Assembly: GCA_964636125.1 (NCBI GenBank)
Contig: CAZWPX010000013.1
Span: forward strand, 20,319 to 84,318
Length of the DNA: 64,000 nt
Reading direction: 5' to 3'
Source: CAJINA01 sp964636125
Lineage (GTDB): Bacteria > Desulfobacterota > Desulfobacteria > Desulfobacterales > CAJINA01
The notes beneath the pieces were generated by a model. That model saw nothing but the letters and a program-made list of their open reading frames with translations, had not been told where the DNA came from and did not search any database. The position numbers were made by a program, and so were the translations under genes. Positions within the stretch are counted from its first letter, which is position 1; every line of letters starts with the position of its first letter. Of the stretch, positions 9,372-18,149 are shown one piece after another.

Positions 9372-10672
9372 ATTTTCCCTTGTTGATATACATGCTGGCC
9401 GGTTCCATCCTGTTTTGCCTGGCCTTTCCCTTCTTCCTGATTTACACGCGGGTGACCGGAAAACACCGTGAGGGCTTGATCCAGCGGTTGGGATACTACC
9501 GCCGGGCGGTTGCTGAAAAGGGCGGCCGATCCGTCAGGGTTTGGGTGCAGGCCGCATCGGTGGGAGAGGTTGCGGCCGCTGTTCCGATCATTGAAGCGCT
9601 TTTGCGGGAACTGCCGAGCGCGGAAATTATACTTTCCACCACAACCGCTCACGGGCAGGCGGCCGCCCGGAACATCAGGGGGCCGGTGTTGACCTGTGTG
9701 TTTGCACCGGTCGATTTTCTGGTCTCGGTGGCATTGGCCCTGCAAACTGTAAAACCAGACATCCTGGTTTTCGTTGAGACCGAGATCTGGCCCAGCTGGC
9801 TCTACCTGGCACACCGGCAAGGTATTCCGGCGGTCATGGTGAACGGCCGCATATCAGTACGTTCCGTGAAGGGGTATCGCCGGATTCGCGCCCTGATTGG
9901 ACCGCTGCTGGCTACCGTGGACGCTTTCAGCATGATCCATACGCAGGACGCGGCCCGACTAAAAAGCCTGGGGGTGGCAGCAGAGAAGATCAAGGTCAAC
10001 GGGAACGCCAAATATGACCGTCTGGCCGGGATGGTTCAGCCCGCGGCAAGGCGCGCGATGGCGGACCTTTTTAATCTGACCGGTCATGAGCCGGTGCTCG
10101 TGGCCGGCAGCCTGAGAAGGGGGGAGGAAACCCTCCTGCTCGACGTTTTTAAAACGGTTCAGCAGGCTTTCCCGAACCTGGTTTGCGTTATCGCGCCCCG
10201 GCATATGAACCGGGCCGCCCCCATCGCCGCCCGGGCCAGGCAGCTCAAAATAGAGGTCCAGATGCGATCCGGGCTGCAGCCGCCCTCCGGCCGTCGGCAG
10301 GCACCGCTGGTAATCCTTGATACCCTGGGCGAACTCCAGGCGACCTATGCGGTGGCAGCGGTCTCTTTTTGCGGCGGCAGCCTGGTCCCGCTGGGCGGGC
10401 AGAATGTCCTCGAAGCGGCTGCCTGGGGGACACCCGTGCTTTTCGGTCCTTCAATGGAAGATTTCCAGGCCGAGAAGGAACTGCTGCTGGCCTCGGGGGG
10501 CGGGCGTGAAGTGTCCAGCCAGCGGGAGCTGGCCCGGCAAATCCTCTATTACCTTTCCCATCCAGATGCAGCGGCCCTGTCAGGCCAGGCGGGGCAGGCG
10601 GCGGTTTTTGCGAATACCGGTGCTTCCCGGAAGCACGCCAAAGTCATTTGGCGTAGCCTGACACATTCCTGA
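9368..10672 (+). CDS. waaA: 3-deoxy-D-manno-octulosonic acid (Kdo) transferase
   Basis: 434 residues, the normal length for WaaA/KdtA, which adds Kdo from CMP-Kdo to lipid A precursor at the inner membrane. Visible features are an N-terminal membrane anchor (LLIYMLAGSILFCLAF), the acceptor-side motif WVQAASVGEV (WVHAASVGE in relatives), a conserved ETEIWPSWL, the GT-B nucleotide loop VAGSLRRGEE and the C-terminal FCGGSLVPLGGQNVLEAAAWG. The ATG overlaps the preceding lipoprotein stop as ATGA. Together with kdsD at 12211 it supports a Kdo-containing outer membrane. Bases 10673-10862 hold no recognisable gene. Confidence 0.96.
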   Translation: MNFPLLIYMLAGSILFCLAFPFFLIYTRVTGKHREGLIQRLGYYRRAVAEKGGRSVRVWVQAASVGEVAAAVPIIEALLRELPSAEIILSTTTAHGQAAARNIRGPVLTCVFAPVDFLVSVALALQTVKPDILVFVETEIWPSWLYLAHRQGIPAVMVNGRISVRSVKGYRRIRALIGPLLATVDAFSMIHTQDAARLKSLGVAAEKIKVNGNAKYDRLAGMVQPAARRAMADLFNLTGHEPVLVAGSLRRGEETLLLDVFKTVQQAFPNLVCVIAPRHMNRAAPIAARARQLKIEVQMRSGLQPPSGRRQAPLVILDTLGELQATYAVAAVSFCGGSLVPLGGQNVLEAAAWGTPVLFGPSMEDFQAEKELLLASGGGREVSSQRELARQILYYLSHPDAAALSGQAGQAAVFANTGASRKHAKVIWRSLTHS

Positions 10673-10862
10673 CCAGGGATTTTTTCTTAAGCCCTCAGCT
10701 TCCGGGTTTCAACTTACGGCAGGTTTTTACTCGTATCTGGCGTTCTCAATGGCACGTGGTTGTCAATATCTTGTCGTTATAGAGGGGTGTAGCGCGCAGA
10801 ATTCCCAACAGGAGGACATCACCTTTTCGTGGACGGGATTCACCTGCTGATAGGTGCTGGCT

Positions 10863-12188
10863 TCATTCTGCGATCAGGTAGCCCTGGCCGGTGGCTTCCA
10901 GGACGGTGCGCCAGAGTTTACCGTGGGGCTGCACCTGCTTGCGTTTTCCCACGGATGCCGCCAGTGGAATGTGCACAAAGTGGTTGTTCCAGTGACCAAT
11001 GAGCAGTTTTGTTTTCCCGGCCAGGCCTGCGTGAACCGCGTCTCTGCCCAAAAAGCCGCAGAAAACACTGTCGTTGGCGTTGGCCGGCAGGCTGCGGATC
11101 ATATAGCTGGGGTCGATGTATTTCAGGGAAACATCTGTATTTTTAATTTTAAAGTAGGCGAGGATTTCCTGCTTAAGCAGCAGGCCGATATCCTTAAGAC
11201 GGATGTTGCCGGATTCATCGCGTTCGGATTTTTCCTCCGAAAAGTATTTCTGGCCGGCGCCTTCAGCCGCCACAATGACGGCGTGGCCGGTGTTGAGCAG
11301 TCTTTTTTCAAGGGCCTCCAGGAAGCCGCCTGGACCCTGGATGTCAAAATCAATTTCCGGAATCAGGACAAAATTTACATCCTGCTGGGCCAGGGTGGCC
11401 GTGGCGGCGATAAAGCCGGAGTGCCGCCCCATGAGTTTTATCAAGCCGATTCCATTGGGATAGCCTTTGGCCTCATTGTGGGCGCCCTTGATCGCGCCGG
11501 TGGCAACCTGTACCGCGGTATCGAATCCAAAAGACCGGGACACCAGGTGGATGTCGTTGTCAATGGTCTTGGGAATGCCGATCACACTGATTTTCAACCC
11601 GCGCTGTGTAACCGCGTCGGCGATTTTGCTGGTCGCCATAAGCGTTCCATCGCCGCCCACCATGAAAAGAATGCCAATGTTTGAGCGTTCCAGGCTGTCG
11701 ACAACTGCTTCGATATCCTGGGGGCCGCGGGAGGATCCGAGGATGGACCCGCCCATGTTCAGGATGTCGGAGACCGCCGCCGGGGCCAGGTCCATGAAGT
11801 CGTGGCCGTATTCCGAGATGAAACCCTGGAGCCCGTAGCGGATACCGTAAATATTGCGGACGCCGTAGTGGTAGTAAAGTTCCAGGACAATGGCCCGGAT
11901 AATATCATTCAAACCGGGGCACAGGCCGCCGCAGGTGGCAATGGCGCAGCGCAGCTTGCTGGGATCAAAGTATATGTGGCGGCGCGGACCGGCCAGTTCG
12001 AAAGCCGGCAGTGCGCGTCCCTGGGACAAAATTGAGCTGATTTCAGAGGGTCGGACCGAGATGCAGATCCGGTCATCATCCCCGATGAAGTACTGGCCCT
12101 GGGGGGTGATGTGATCCTGCAGCATAGGGGAAGAAATTTTGGGTTCACCGAGGGATTCAATGGTTGGGTCAAAGTCGCCAAAGTCCAT
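10863..12188 (-). CDS. 6-phosphofructokinase, plant/trypanosome-like ATP type
   Basis: 441 residues when started at the ATG at 12188, which has AGGAG seven bases upstream; the frame is open to 12236 but that would overlap kdsD. It phosphorylates fructose 6-phosphate. Motifs are ATCGGLCPGLND, GGSILGSSRG, the phosphoryl-donor loop GGDGT and the catalytic PKTIDND. Glycine in GGDG predicts ATP as donor (PPi enzymes have GGDD), while lysine in PKTIDND is the residue of PPi-dependent and plant/trypanosomal ATP enzymes. The combination therefore matches the long ATP-PFKs of the latter group. The gene follows kdsD by 22 bases and is likely co-transcribed with it. Confidence 0.92.
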   Translation of the reverse strand: MDFGDFDPTIESLGEPKISSPMLQDHITPQGQYFIGDDDRICISVRPSEISSILSQGRALPAFELAGPRRHIYFDPSKLRCAIATCGGLCPGLNDIIRAIVLELYYHYGVRNIYGIRYGLQGFISEYGHDFMDLAPAAVSDILNMGGSILGSSRGPQDIEAVVDSLERSNIGILFMVGGDGTLMATSKIADAVTQRGLKISVIGIPKTIDNDIHLVSRSFGFDTAVQVATGAIKGAHNEAKGYPNGIGLIKLMGRHSGFIAATATLAQQDVNFVLIPEIDFDIQGPGGFLEALEKRLLNTGHAVIVAAEGAGQKYFSEEKSERDESGNIRLKDIGLLLKQEILAYFKIKNTDVSLKYIDPSYMIRSLPANANDSVFCGFLGRDAVHAGLAGKTKLLIGHWNNHFVHIPLAASVGKRKQVQPHGKLWRTVLEATGQGYLIAE

Positions 12189-12210
12189 AACCGTTCTCCT
12201 GACAAACGCG

Positions 12211-13185
12211 CTATCTTCCGTTGAATTTAAACTCACCTTTTCCGAGAATGTCGTGCAGATGCAAAAGGCCCTGTATCCGGCCGTCCGGGTCTGTAATGGG
12301 CAGCACGGTAATTTGGTACTGTTCCATCAGGTTGAGGGCGTCATAGGCGGGCGCCTGCGGTGAGAGGGTCCGCGGATTTTTGGTCATGACGCTGTCAACC
12401 GGTTGATCAAGAGATGCATTTTTACGGGCGATACAGCGGCGGACATCCCCATCGGTGAGAATACCGACCAGGGTGTCGGTGGCGGCTACCACAAAAACGA
12501 CCCCCAATTCCCGGGCGTCGATGGCTTCCACCGCGGCTCTTATGGATGCGCCCGTCTGTACGGCCGGAACCTTGGTACCGGCCAGCATCAGTTCCGCAAC
12601 CTTGTTGGTCAGCCGTTGGCCGAGCGCGCCACCAGGGTGAAACCGCTTGAAATCACTGCTTTTAAAGTCTTTTTTGTTGGTAAGCACAACCGCCAGGGCG
12701 TCGCCCATGGCCAAAAGCGCGGTGGTACTTGTGGTGGGCGCCAGGCCCAGGGGGCAGGCCTCTTTTTCAACCCCTATGTCCAGGACCAGGTCGCTGTTAT
12801 GGGCCAGGGTCGAGTTCAGGTTGCCGGTGAGGGCGACTATCTTACACCCTATTTTTTTGATGCTTGGCACCAGGGCATTCAATTCCTCGGTTTCACCGCT
12901 GTTAGAAAGTGCCAGGAGGATATCATCCGCGCCGACAATCCCAAGGTCTCCGTGCAGGGCCTCAACCGGGTGCAGGAACAGGGAGAATGTTCCGGTGCTG
13001 TTCAAGGTGGCCACTATTTTACGGCCGATCAGCCCCGATTTGCCGATTCCGCTGACGACCAGCCGCCCGCGAGATTTCAGGATAAGGTCAATCACCCGGG
13101 TGAAACTGTCGTCCAGTTTCCCGGCTATCTCCAATATACCGGCGGCCTCGAGTTCGAGGACGTCTATGGCTTGCTTTTTGATCAT
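12211..13185 (-). CDS. kdsD: D-arabinose 5-phosphate isomerase (KdsD/KpsF)
   Basis: 324 residues, full family length. An N-terminal SIS domain (VVSGIGKSGLIGRKIVATLNS; LALSNSGETEEL; the proline- and histidine-rich RFHPGGALGQRL) is followed by two CBS domains (~200-324). The enzyme converts D-ribulose 5-phosphate to D-arabinose 5-phosphate, the first committed step to Kdo. It is co-directional with the PFK gene 22 bases downstream. waaA lies close by but on the other strand. Confidence 0.95.
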   Translation of the reverse strand: MIKKQAIDVLELEAAGILEIAGKLDDSFTRVIDLILKSRGRLVVSGIGKSGLIGRKIVATLNSTGTFSLFLHPVEALHGDLGIVGADDILLALSNSGETEELNALVPSIKKIGCKIVALTGNLNSTLAHNSDLVLDIGVEKEACPLGLAPTTSTTALLAMGDALAVVLTNKKDFKSSDFKRFHPGGALGQRLTNKVAELMLAGTKVPAVQTGASIRAAVEAIDARELGVVFVVAATDTLVGILTDGDVRRCIARKNASLDQPVDSVMTKNPRTLSPQAPAYDALNLMEQYQITVLPITDPDGRIQGLLHLHDILGKGEFKFNGR

Positions 13186-13348
13186 ATTATTTTTGCCTTT
13201 TGGGACTGGCCCTCATGGCCAGGTCGGAGTAAGTAGGCTATGCAATCATGGATGATGCAAGTGCCATTGGGGCAAGGTGGCAATTATCCATGCAAAAATC
13301 AAGTGTTCTTTTGGCCTGACCAGCCTGGATTGCGGGATGTTTTTTCTA

Positions 13349-13377
13349 TTGACAAGCAAAGATGTGGTGATTATAGT
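13349..13377 (+). promoter_or_regulatory. Sigma-70-type promoter of the PxxKW gene
   Basis: TTGACA (13349-13354), a 17-base spacer and TATAGT (13372-13377). Transcription would begin near 13384, about 90 bases before the TTG start and just ahead of a strong leader hairpin. Confidence 0.65.
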
Positions 13378-13403
13378 CCCGCGAAATTACGGAACCTGAC
13401 TCT

Positions 13404-13437
13404 AAAGGCCGGGATTTTTCTCCCAGGCCTTTTTTTA
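13404..13437 (+). terminator. Terminator-like leader hairpin (possible attenuator)
   Basis: AAGGCCGGGA pairs with TCCC-A-GGCCTT (one bulged A) around a six-base loop and is followed by seven T. It lies between the promoter and the ribosome binding site of the gene it precedes, so it would stop or modulate that gene's own transcript. Confidence 0.6.
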
Positions 13438-13471
13438 GATTCAAAAACCATTCAATGAGGAGGATATACCC

Positions 13472-13753
13472 TTGCTTTGTACAACTATTAGAGAAGGTCA
13501 CGAGTGCCATTTTATGACATCCGCCGGTTGCTCTTACAACGGCGGTGCCTGCCATGAGGTCGTTGAGAAGTGCGACAGCTGTAACCGTAAATCCGAATAC
13601 GCATCCAAGTGGTACTGCACAGCCTGCCCGGAGCCGGACGCCAAATGGAAGCACGGCAACTGCAATCTGGCTACCCACGTCAAATCAACTGTCGTTACAA
13701 AGACGCAGAAAATCAATCCGATTAAAGCTTCCAAGCGTGCCAACCGGGCCTAG
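13472..13753 (+). CDS. PxxKW family cysteine-rich protein
   Basis: 93 residues with nine cysteines in paired arrangements (C-H-F near the start, GGACHEVVEKCDSC, YCTACPEP) followed by the signature PDAKW and the tail KINPIKASKR. This is a small family known mostly from sulfate-reducing and related Desulfobacterota; function is unknown, and the cysteine pattern suggests metal binding. The start is a TTG at 13472 with GAGGAGG about ten bases upstream. It is monocistronic: own promoter, leader hairpin and a strong terminator. Confidence 0.85.
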   Translation: MLCTTIREGHECHFMTSAGCSYNGGACHEVVEKCDSCNRKSEYASKWYCTACPEPDAKWKHGNCNLATHVKSTVVTKTQKINPIKASKRANRA

Positions 13754-13795
13754 CCTTTAGCCAATCCCGGTAAAAACCAAACACGTTTACCAAAA

Positions 13796-13827
13796 CCCCC
13801 GGCCTTGAAAAGGCCGGGGGTTTTTTT
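13796..13827 (+). terminator. Rho-independent terminator after the PxxKW gene
   Basis: Perfect 11-bp stem CCCCCGGCCTT / AAGGCCGGGGG with a GAA loop, followed by seven T. Confidence 0.95.
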
Positions 13828-13916
13828 GCCTTGACATATTTCCTTTGTCGCCTGTAAGTGATAAGGTTCAAATTTTAATGACATTTTTGGCTTTAACTTT
13901 TCCACGGGAGTGAGAA

Positions 13917-15224
13917 ATGAACCCCATCGCAGAGGAACTCAACGGTGTAATTTCGGCGGGCAATGCCCACCTGTTCAACATGCTGTCTGAAATTGGCAAA
14001 AACCTGTTTTTCCCCAAAGGCATTTTAAGCCAGAGTGCTGAGGCCAAAGAAAAAGCGTATGCCATTAATGCCACCATCGGGATTGCCAAGGAATCCGGCC
14101 ATACGATGAAACTGGACTCGGTGGCCGCATTTGTGAATGATATTCCGGCGAGTGGCTACCTCACCTACGCGCCTTCGTTCGGCATCCCTGATCTGAGGCG
14201 GGCCTGGAAGGATTCCCTGTTTGCGAAGAATCCCTCCCTGGCAGGTAAAGATATCAGCCTTCCCGTGGTGACTAACGGGATTACCCATGCCATTGCCATT
14301 TTTGCGGATGTCTGGATCGATCCCGGCGATGTGATTATCCTGCCGGAAATGATGTGGGGAAATTACAATCTGATCCTGAACGTGCGCAAAGGGGCCCGCA
14401 TCAGCCACTACGAACTTTTTGACGCCGCGGGTGGGTTTAACCTGGAGGCGTTTGAAAACACTGTGCGGGCGGAGGCGGTTCAAAACAGCAAGATTACCGT
14501 GATGCTGAACTTTCCCCAGAACCCTTCCGGGTACACCGCCACAGAAACTGAAGGCCAGCGGATTGTTGAGATCCTCACCGATGTCGCCCGCGGCGGGACC
14601 GACGTGATGGCTGTGTTTGACGATGCCTATTTCGGGCTCTTCTATGAAGACGATACCCTGAAAGAGTCCCTGTTTGCACGCCTCTGCCAGGCCCATCCGC
14701 GACTGCTGGCCATAAAGCTTGACGGCGCCACCAAGGAGAATTTTGTCTGGGGTCTGAGATCGGGCTTTATTACCTACGGCTGCCCTGTGGAAACTGATGC
14801 GGCAGCGGTTTATGATGCCCTGGAAAGGAAAACCGCCGGGGCGGTCCGGGGCAATATTTCAAACGCTTCGCACCTCGGCCAGGCCATTATCTACCGCTCG
14901 ATGCAAGCGGACACCTACAAGGCCGAGCAGGCTGAAAAATTCGGTATTTTGAAAGCTCGCGCGGACAGGGTCAAACAAGTGCTGGCAAACCCAAAATATG
15001 CGGCGGCCTGGGATGTTTATCCTTTTAATTCCGGATACTTCATGTGCCTGAAGTTAAAAACTGTGGCGGCGGAAGCCCTCAGGGTCCACCTGCTTGATAA
15101 GTACGGCGTCGGCCTGATCGCACTGGGTGAGAAAAATCTGCGGGTGGCTTTCTCGTGCATTGATGAAGATCAGGTCGAAAAACTGTTTAATACGGTCCTG
15201 CAGGGGATCGGGGACCTCTCCTGA
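13917..15224 (+). CDS. Class I/II fold-type-I PLP aminotransferase
   Basis: 435 residues with the aspartate aminotransferase fold. Landmarks are the substrate/PLP loop NFPQNPSGYTAT, the PLP-pyridine aspartate in VFDDAYFG and the Schiff-base lysine region LLAIKLDGATKENF with the phosphate-contacting R-S-G-F. The N-terminal arm is longer than usual and the substrate cannot be inferred. The ATG at 13917 has GGGAG six bases upstream. It stands alone between a terminator and the ClC gene. The 212 bases after it contain a small GC hairpin (CCCCGC-TTC-GCGGGG, 15327-15341) without a T tract. Confidence 0.88.
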   Translation: MNPIAEELNGVISAGNAHLFNMLSEIGKNLFFPKGILSQSAEAKEKAYAINATIGIAKESGHTMKLDSVAAFVNDIPASGYLTYAPSFGIPDLRRAWKDSLFAKNPSLAGKDISLPVVTNGITHAIAIFADVWIDPGDVIILPEMMWGNYNLILNVRKGARISHYELFDAAGGFNLEAFENTVRAEAVQNSKITVMLNFPQNPSGYTATETEGQRIVEILTDVARGGTDVMAVFDDAYFGLFYEDDTLKESLFARLCQAHPRLLAIKLDGATKENFVWGLRSGFITYGCPVETDAAAVYDALERKTAGAVRGNISNASHLGQAIIYRSMQADTYKAEQAEKFGILKARADRVKQVLANPKYAAAWDVYPFNSGYFMCLKLKTVAAEALRVHLLDKYGVGLIALGEKNLRVAFSCIDEDQVEKLFNTVLQGIGDLS

Positions 15225-15436
15225 GACGGGGGATCAACCGCCAGGTTCTAAAACAAGATTTTAGATTATATCCAAGAGCTGTATTAATTCAGCTGTTAAA
15301 AACCTGGTCCTCAGGGCCAAGCCTGCCCCGCTTCGCGGGGGGCAAAGAAAAATGGCTATGCCGTGAAAGTTTGCGTCCAGTGCCTAAAGTGAACTAAAGT
15401 TTGAAGTGATCTTAATTGTGTCCGGTGTGAACACCC

Positions 15437-17257
15437 ATGCTGAAGCGAACAATAGAACGCCTGAAACCTCTGGCCGGTGAAGATGTATCGGAAAATCTGA
15501 CCCATGCCGGCAAGTGGGCCTTCTATTTTGTCCTGATTGGCCTGATTGCCGGTCTCGGCTCCATTCTGTTTCATTATCTGTGCCTGCTTGGCAGTCACTA
15601 TTTTATGGATATGGTGGCGGGTTATCGACCACCGTCGCCCGCCGGTGAACACCACCTGCTGACCCCCACCGCAACCCCTTTCAATCGCTGGATTCTGCTG
15701 CTGCTGCCGGCTATCGGCGGTATTTTCAGCGGCTGGCTGGTCTATACCTACGCCCCGGAAGCAGAGGGCCATGGTACCGACGCCGCCATCGATGCCTTTC
15801 ACAACCGGGGCGGGTTTATCCGCGGCCGGGTGCCCTTTGTTAAAACCCTGGCTTCTGCGGTGACCCTTACAACGGGCGGCTCCGGCGGTAGAGAAGGCCC
15901 CATTGCCCAGATTGGCGCCGGGTTCGGTTCTTTTCTGGCCACAAAACTGAAACTCTCCGATCGCGACCGACGTATCATGATGGCTGCGGGTATTGGGGCC
16001 GGGGTCGGCAGTATCTTCCGGGCCCCCCTGGCCGGCGCCCTGTTTGCCGCAGAAGTTCTCTACCGGGATCCTGAATTCGAATCCGATGTGATTATCCCGG
16101 CGGGAATTTCATCGGTGGTCGCCTATTGCCTCTTCTGCCTGGTCTTCGGCTGGGGATCCTTGTTTGAATCACCCGATTTTGTATTCAGAAACCCGCTGGA
16201 ACTCGGGCCCTATTTCGTACTGGCCCTGGTCCTGGTGGCCACGGGTGTACTCTATATCAAATCATTTTACGGGCTGACGGCGTTGTTTCACAAAATTGCC
16301 ATCCCCAACCATATTAAACCGGCCATTGGCGGCCTGTGCACCGGCATCATCGGGTTTTTTCTGCCCCAGGCCCTGGCCTTTGGGTACGGTTTCGCACAGA
16401 TGGCCCTGAACAATGAACTGACCATACCGTTTCTACTGGCGCTGGCCCTCGGGAAGATTTTCACCACCAGTTTCTCCATCGGCTCCGGCGGCAGCGGCGG
16501 GGTTTTTGGCCCCTCCATCGTCATCGGGGGGGCCATGGGGGGGGTCGTCGGAAAGTTCTTTCACCAGATCATGCCCGGGATCGTGGTCGAACCGGGTGCC
16601 TTTGTGGTGGTCGGTATGGCCGGCTTCTTTACCGCCGTTTCCAACACCCCCATTTCCACAATCATTTTCGTGAGCGAGATGACGAATTCCTACCACCTGC
16701 TGCTGCCCAGCCTGATGGTTTGTTCTGTCGCTTACCTGTTTGCCCGCAAGTGGACCATCTTTCACAACCAGGTAACCAGCCGGATTGCCTCCCCGGCCCA
16801 TGCGGGTGAATTCTTTGTGGATATCCTCCAGACCATCCATGTCAAGGACCTGATGACGAAAGTCAAGAAAGTGGATCTGATCCCCCAGAGCATGCCGTTT
16901 CTGGAGTTCAAACGCTACTTTTCAAGGACCAAACAGCACTATTTCCCGGTGATGGATCATAATGAGAGACTGGTTGGCATTTTTTCCAGCACCGATATTC
17001 GTGAAGTCCTGTTCACGCCTGAAATCGAGCCCCTGGTCGTGGTTAACGATCTGGCCACAACCGATATTATCGTTACCACCATGGCAGATGACCTCAATAC
17101 CGTGATGCAGAAGTTTACGACCAGGAACATCGAAAGTTTGCCGGTCGTACGTGAAGATGACCACGGCATCCTGATCGGTATGCTGCGCCGCAGGGAAGTG
17201 ATCGCCTTCTACAACGAGCAGGTGCAAAACATGAAAAGCCAGGCCGTCCGGAAGTAG
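15437..17257 (+). CDS. ClC-type chloride channel/antiporter with C-terminal CBS domains
   Basis: 606 residues. About eleven membrane helices carry the three ClC selectivity signatures: GSGGREGPIAQ (gating glutamate in GREGP), the GSGGSGGVFGPS loop, and the alanine/glycine-rich helix ends. The C-terminal ~130 residues are a cytoplasmic CBS pair (HVKDLMTKVKKVDLI; LATTDIIVTTMADDL), as in many prokaryotic and eukaryotic ClC proteins. The gating glutamate is present, which permits antiport, but channel versus exchanger cannot be decided. No strong ribosome binding site is visible before the ATG. Bases 17258-17470 hold no gene. Confidence 0.93.
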   Translation: MLKRTIERLKPLAGEDVSENLTHAGKWAFYFVLIGLIAGLGSILFHYLCLLGSHYFMDMVAGYRPPSPAGEHHLLTPTATPFNRWILLLLPAIGGIFSGWLVYTYAPEAEGHGTDAAIDAFHNRGGFIRGRVPFVKTLASAVTLTTGGSGGREGPIAQIGAGFGSFLATKLKLSDRDRRIMMAAGIGAGVGSIFRAPLAGALFAAEVLYRDPEFESDVIIPAGISSVVAYCLFCLVFGWGSLFESPDFVFRNPLELGPYFVLALVLVATGVLYIKSFYGLTALFHKIAIPNHIKPAIGGLCTGIIGFFLPQALAFGYGFAQMALNNELTIPFLLALALGKIFTTSFSIGSGGSGGVFGPSIVIGGAMGGVVGKFFHQIMPGIVVEPGAFVVVGMAGFFTAVSNTPISTIIFVSEMTNSYHLLLPSLMVCSVAYLFARKWTIFHNQVTSRIASPAHAGEFFVDILQTIHVKDLMTKVKKVDLIPQSMPFLEFKRYFSRTKQHYFPVMDHNERLVGIFSSTDIREVLFTPEIEPLVVVNDLATTDIIVTTMADDLNTVMQKFTTRNIESLPVVREDDHGILIGMLRRREVIAFYNEQVQNMKSQAVRK

Positions 17258-17470
17258 GCCCGGCCTTTTGGCCAGGTCAGAGACTGTTGGAGAGGTCGAT
17301 AAAGCATCCCCGAAGTCTGCAAAGCTGAACATCCAGCATTCAGTTCAACCAACCAACCGGAGTAAACCCGGGCAAGTATTTTTCCAGGCAAAGCGGTTTT
17401 GGATACAGGGCCGCGGCATTGCGTAAGAAACGTCAAACAAAACTTTCATTCTGATCATGGGGGAGTTTAA

Positions 17471-18148
17471 ATGGCCAGGCCGTGGCGAGTTGTAGGCAGC
17501 ATCGATACCGACGAAGGACTTCTCGATCTTCGGCAGCGGGGGGGCTCGGATTTTCTGATCACCATCGATGGCCGGGTGCTGATGAATTCTTCAGGCAACA
17601 TTTCCGAGATCGTTCTGGCCCAATTGGCCTGTGCTCCCCTGAAAAGTAAAAAAGGCCCCAGGGTGCTGGTGGGCGGCCTGGGCATGGGATTTACCCTGCG
17701 GTCGGCCCTGGACAACCTTCCCAACGATGCCGAGGTGGTGGTGGCCGAACTGAACCCGATCATGGTCGAGTGGTGCCGCGGACCGATGGTCCATCTGACC
17801 GGTGGCGCCGTGAACGACCCGCGGGTCCGGGTGGTGGTCGATGATGTGGCCAGGCTGATTCAGCGTGCGGGGAAAAAAGGCCAAACGAAACGCTACGAGG
17901 CCATCATCCTCGACCTGTACGAAGGCCCACACAAGGGGGACGGGGGCCGCAACGACCATTTGTATGGCAATACGGCCCTGGCGCTGAGCCGGGCGGCCCT
18001 GAAACCGGGTGGCATCTTTGCGGTCTGGTCCGAGGACCCGGACAAGACCTTTGAGCGGCGGCTGAATTCGGCCGGGTTTTCGGTTAACCGGCAGCGCCCG
18101 GGCCGTGGCGGGCGGCACGTGGTCTACATTGCAAAACCGGCCCGGTAG
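17471..18148 (+). CDS. Spermidine synthase-like protein (Rossmann methyltransferase fold)
   Basis: 225 residues. The dinucleotide/SAM-type loop is VLVGGLGMGFTLRSAL, followed by the acidic VVVAELNPIMVEW, the D-D-V-A loop and the strand YEAIILDLYEGP. These match the spermidine-synthase superfamily core, but the protein is shorter than SpeE and lacks a recognisable N-terminal beta-domain. Polyamine synthesis is therefore not assured and a methyltransferase role is possible. GGGAG precedes the ATG. It ends one base before the convergent radical SAM gene. Confidence 0.8.
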   Translation: MARPWRVVGSIDTDEGLLDLRQRGGSDFLITIDGRVLMNSSGNISEIVLAQLACAPLKSKKGPRVLVGGLGMGFTLRSALDNLPNDAEVVVAELNPIMVEWCRGPMVHLTGGAVNDPRVRVVVDDVARLIQRAGKKGQTKRYEAIILDLYEGPHKGDGGRNDHLYGNTALALSRAALKPGGIFAVWSEDPDKTFERRLNSAGFSVNRQRPGRGGRHVVYIAKPAR

Positions 18149-18149
18149 G

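Noticed and set aside
10854..11684. 276-codon plus-strand open frame
   Set aside because: Opposite-strand shadow of the phosphofructokinase gene; translation has no family features.
15327..15341. GC hairpin after the aminotransferase as a terminator
   Set aside because: The stem is only 6 bp and is followed by GGCAAAG rather than a T tract.
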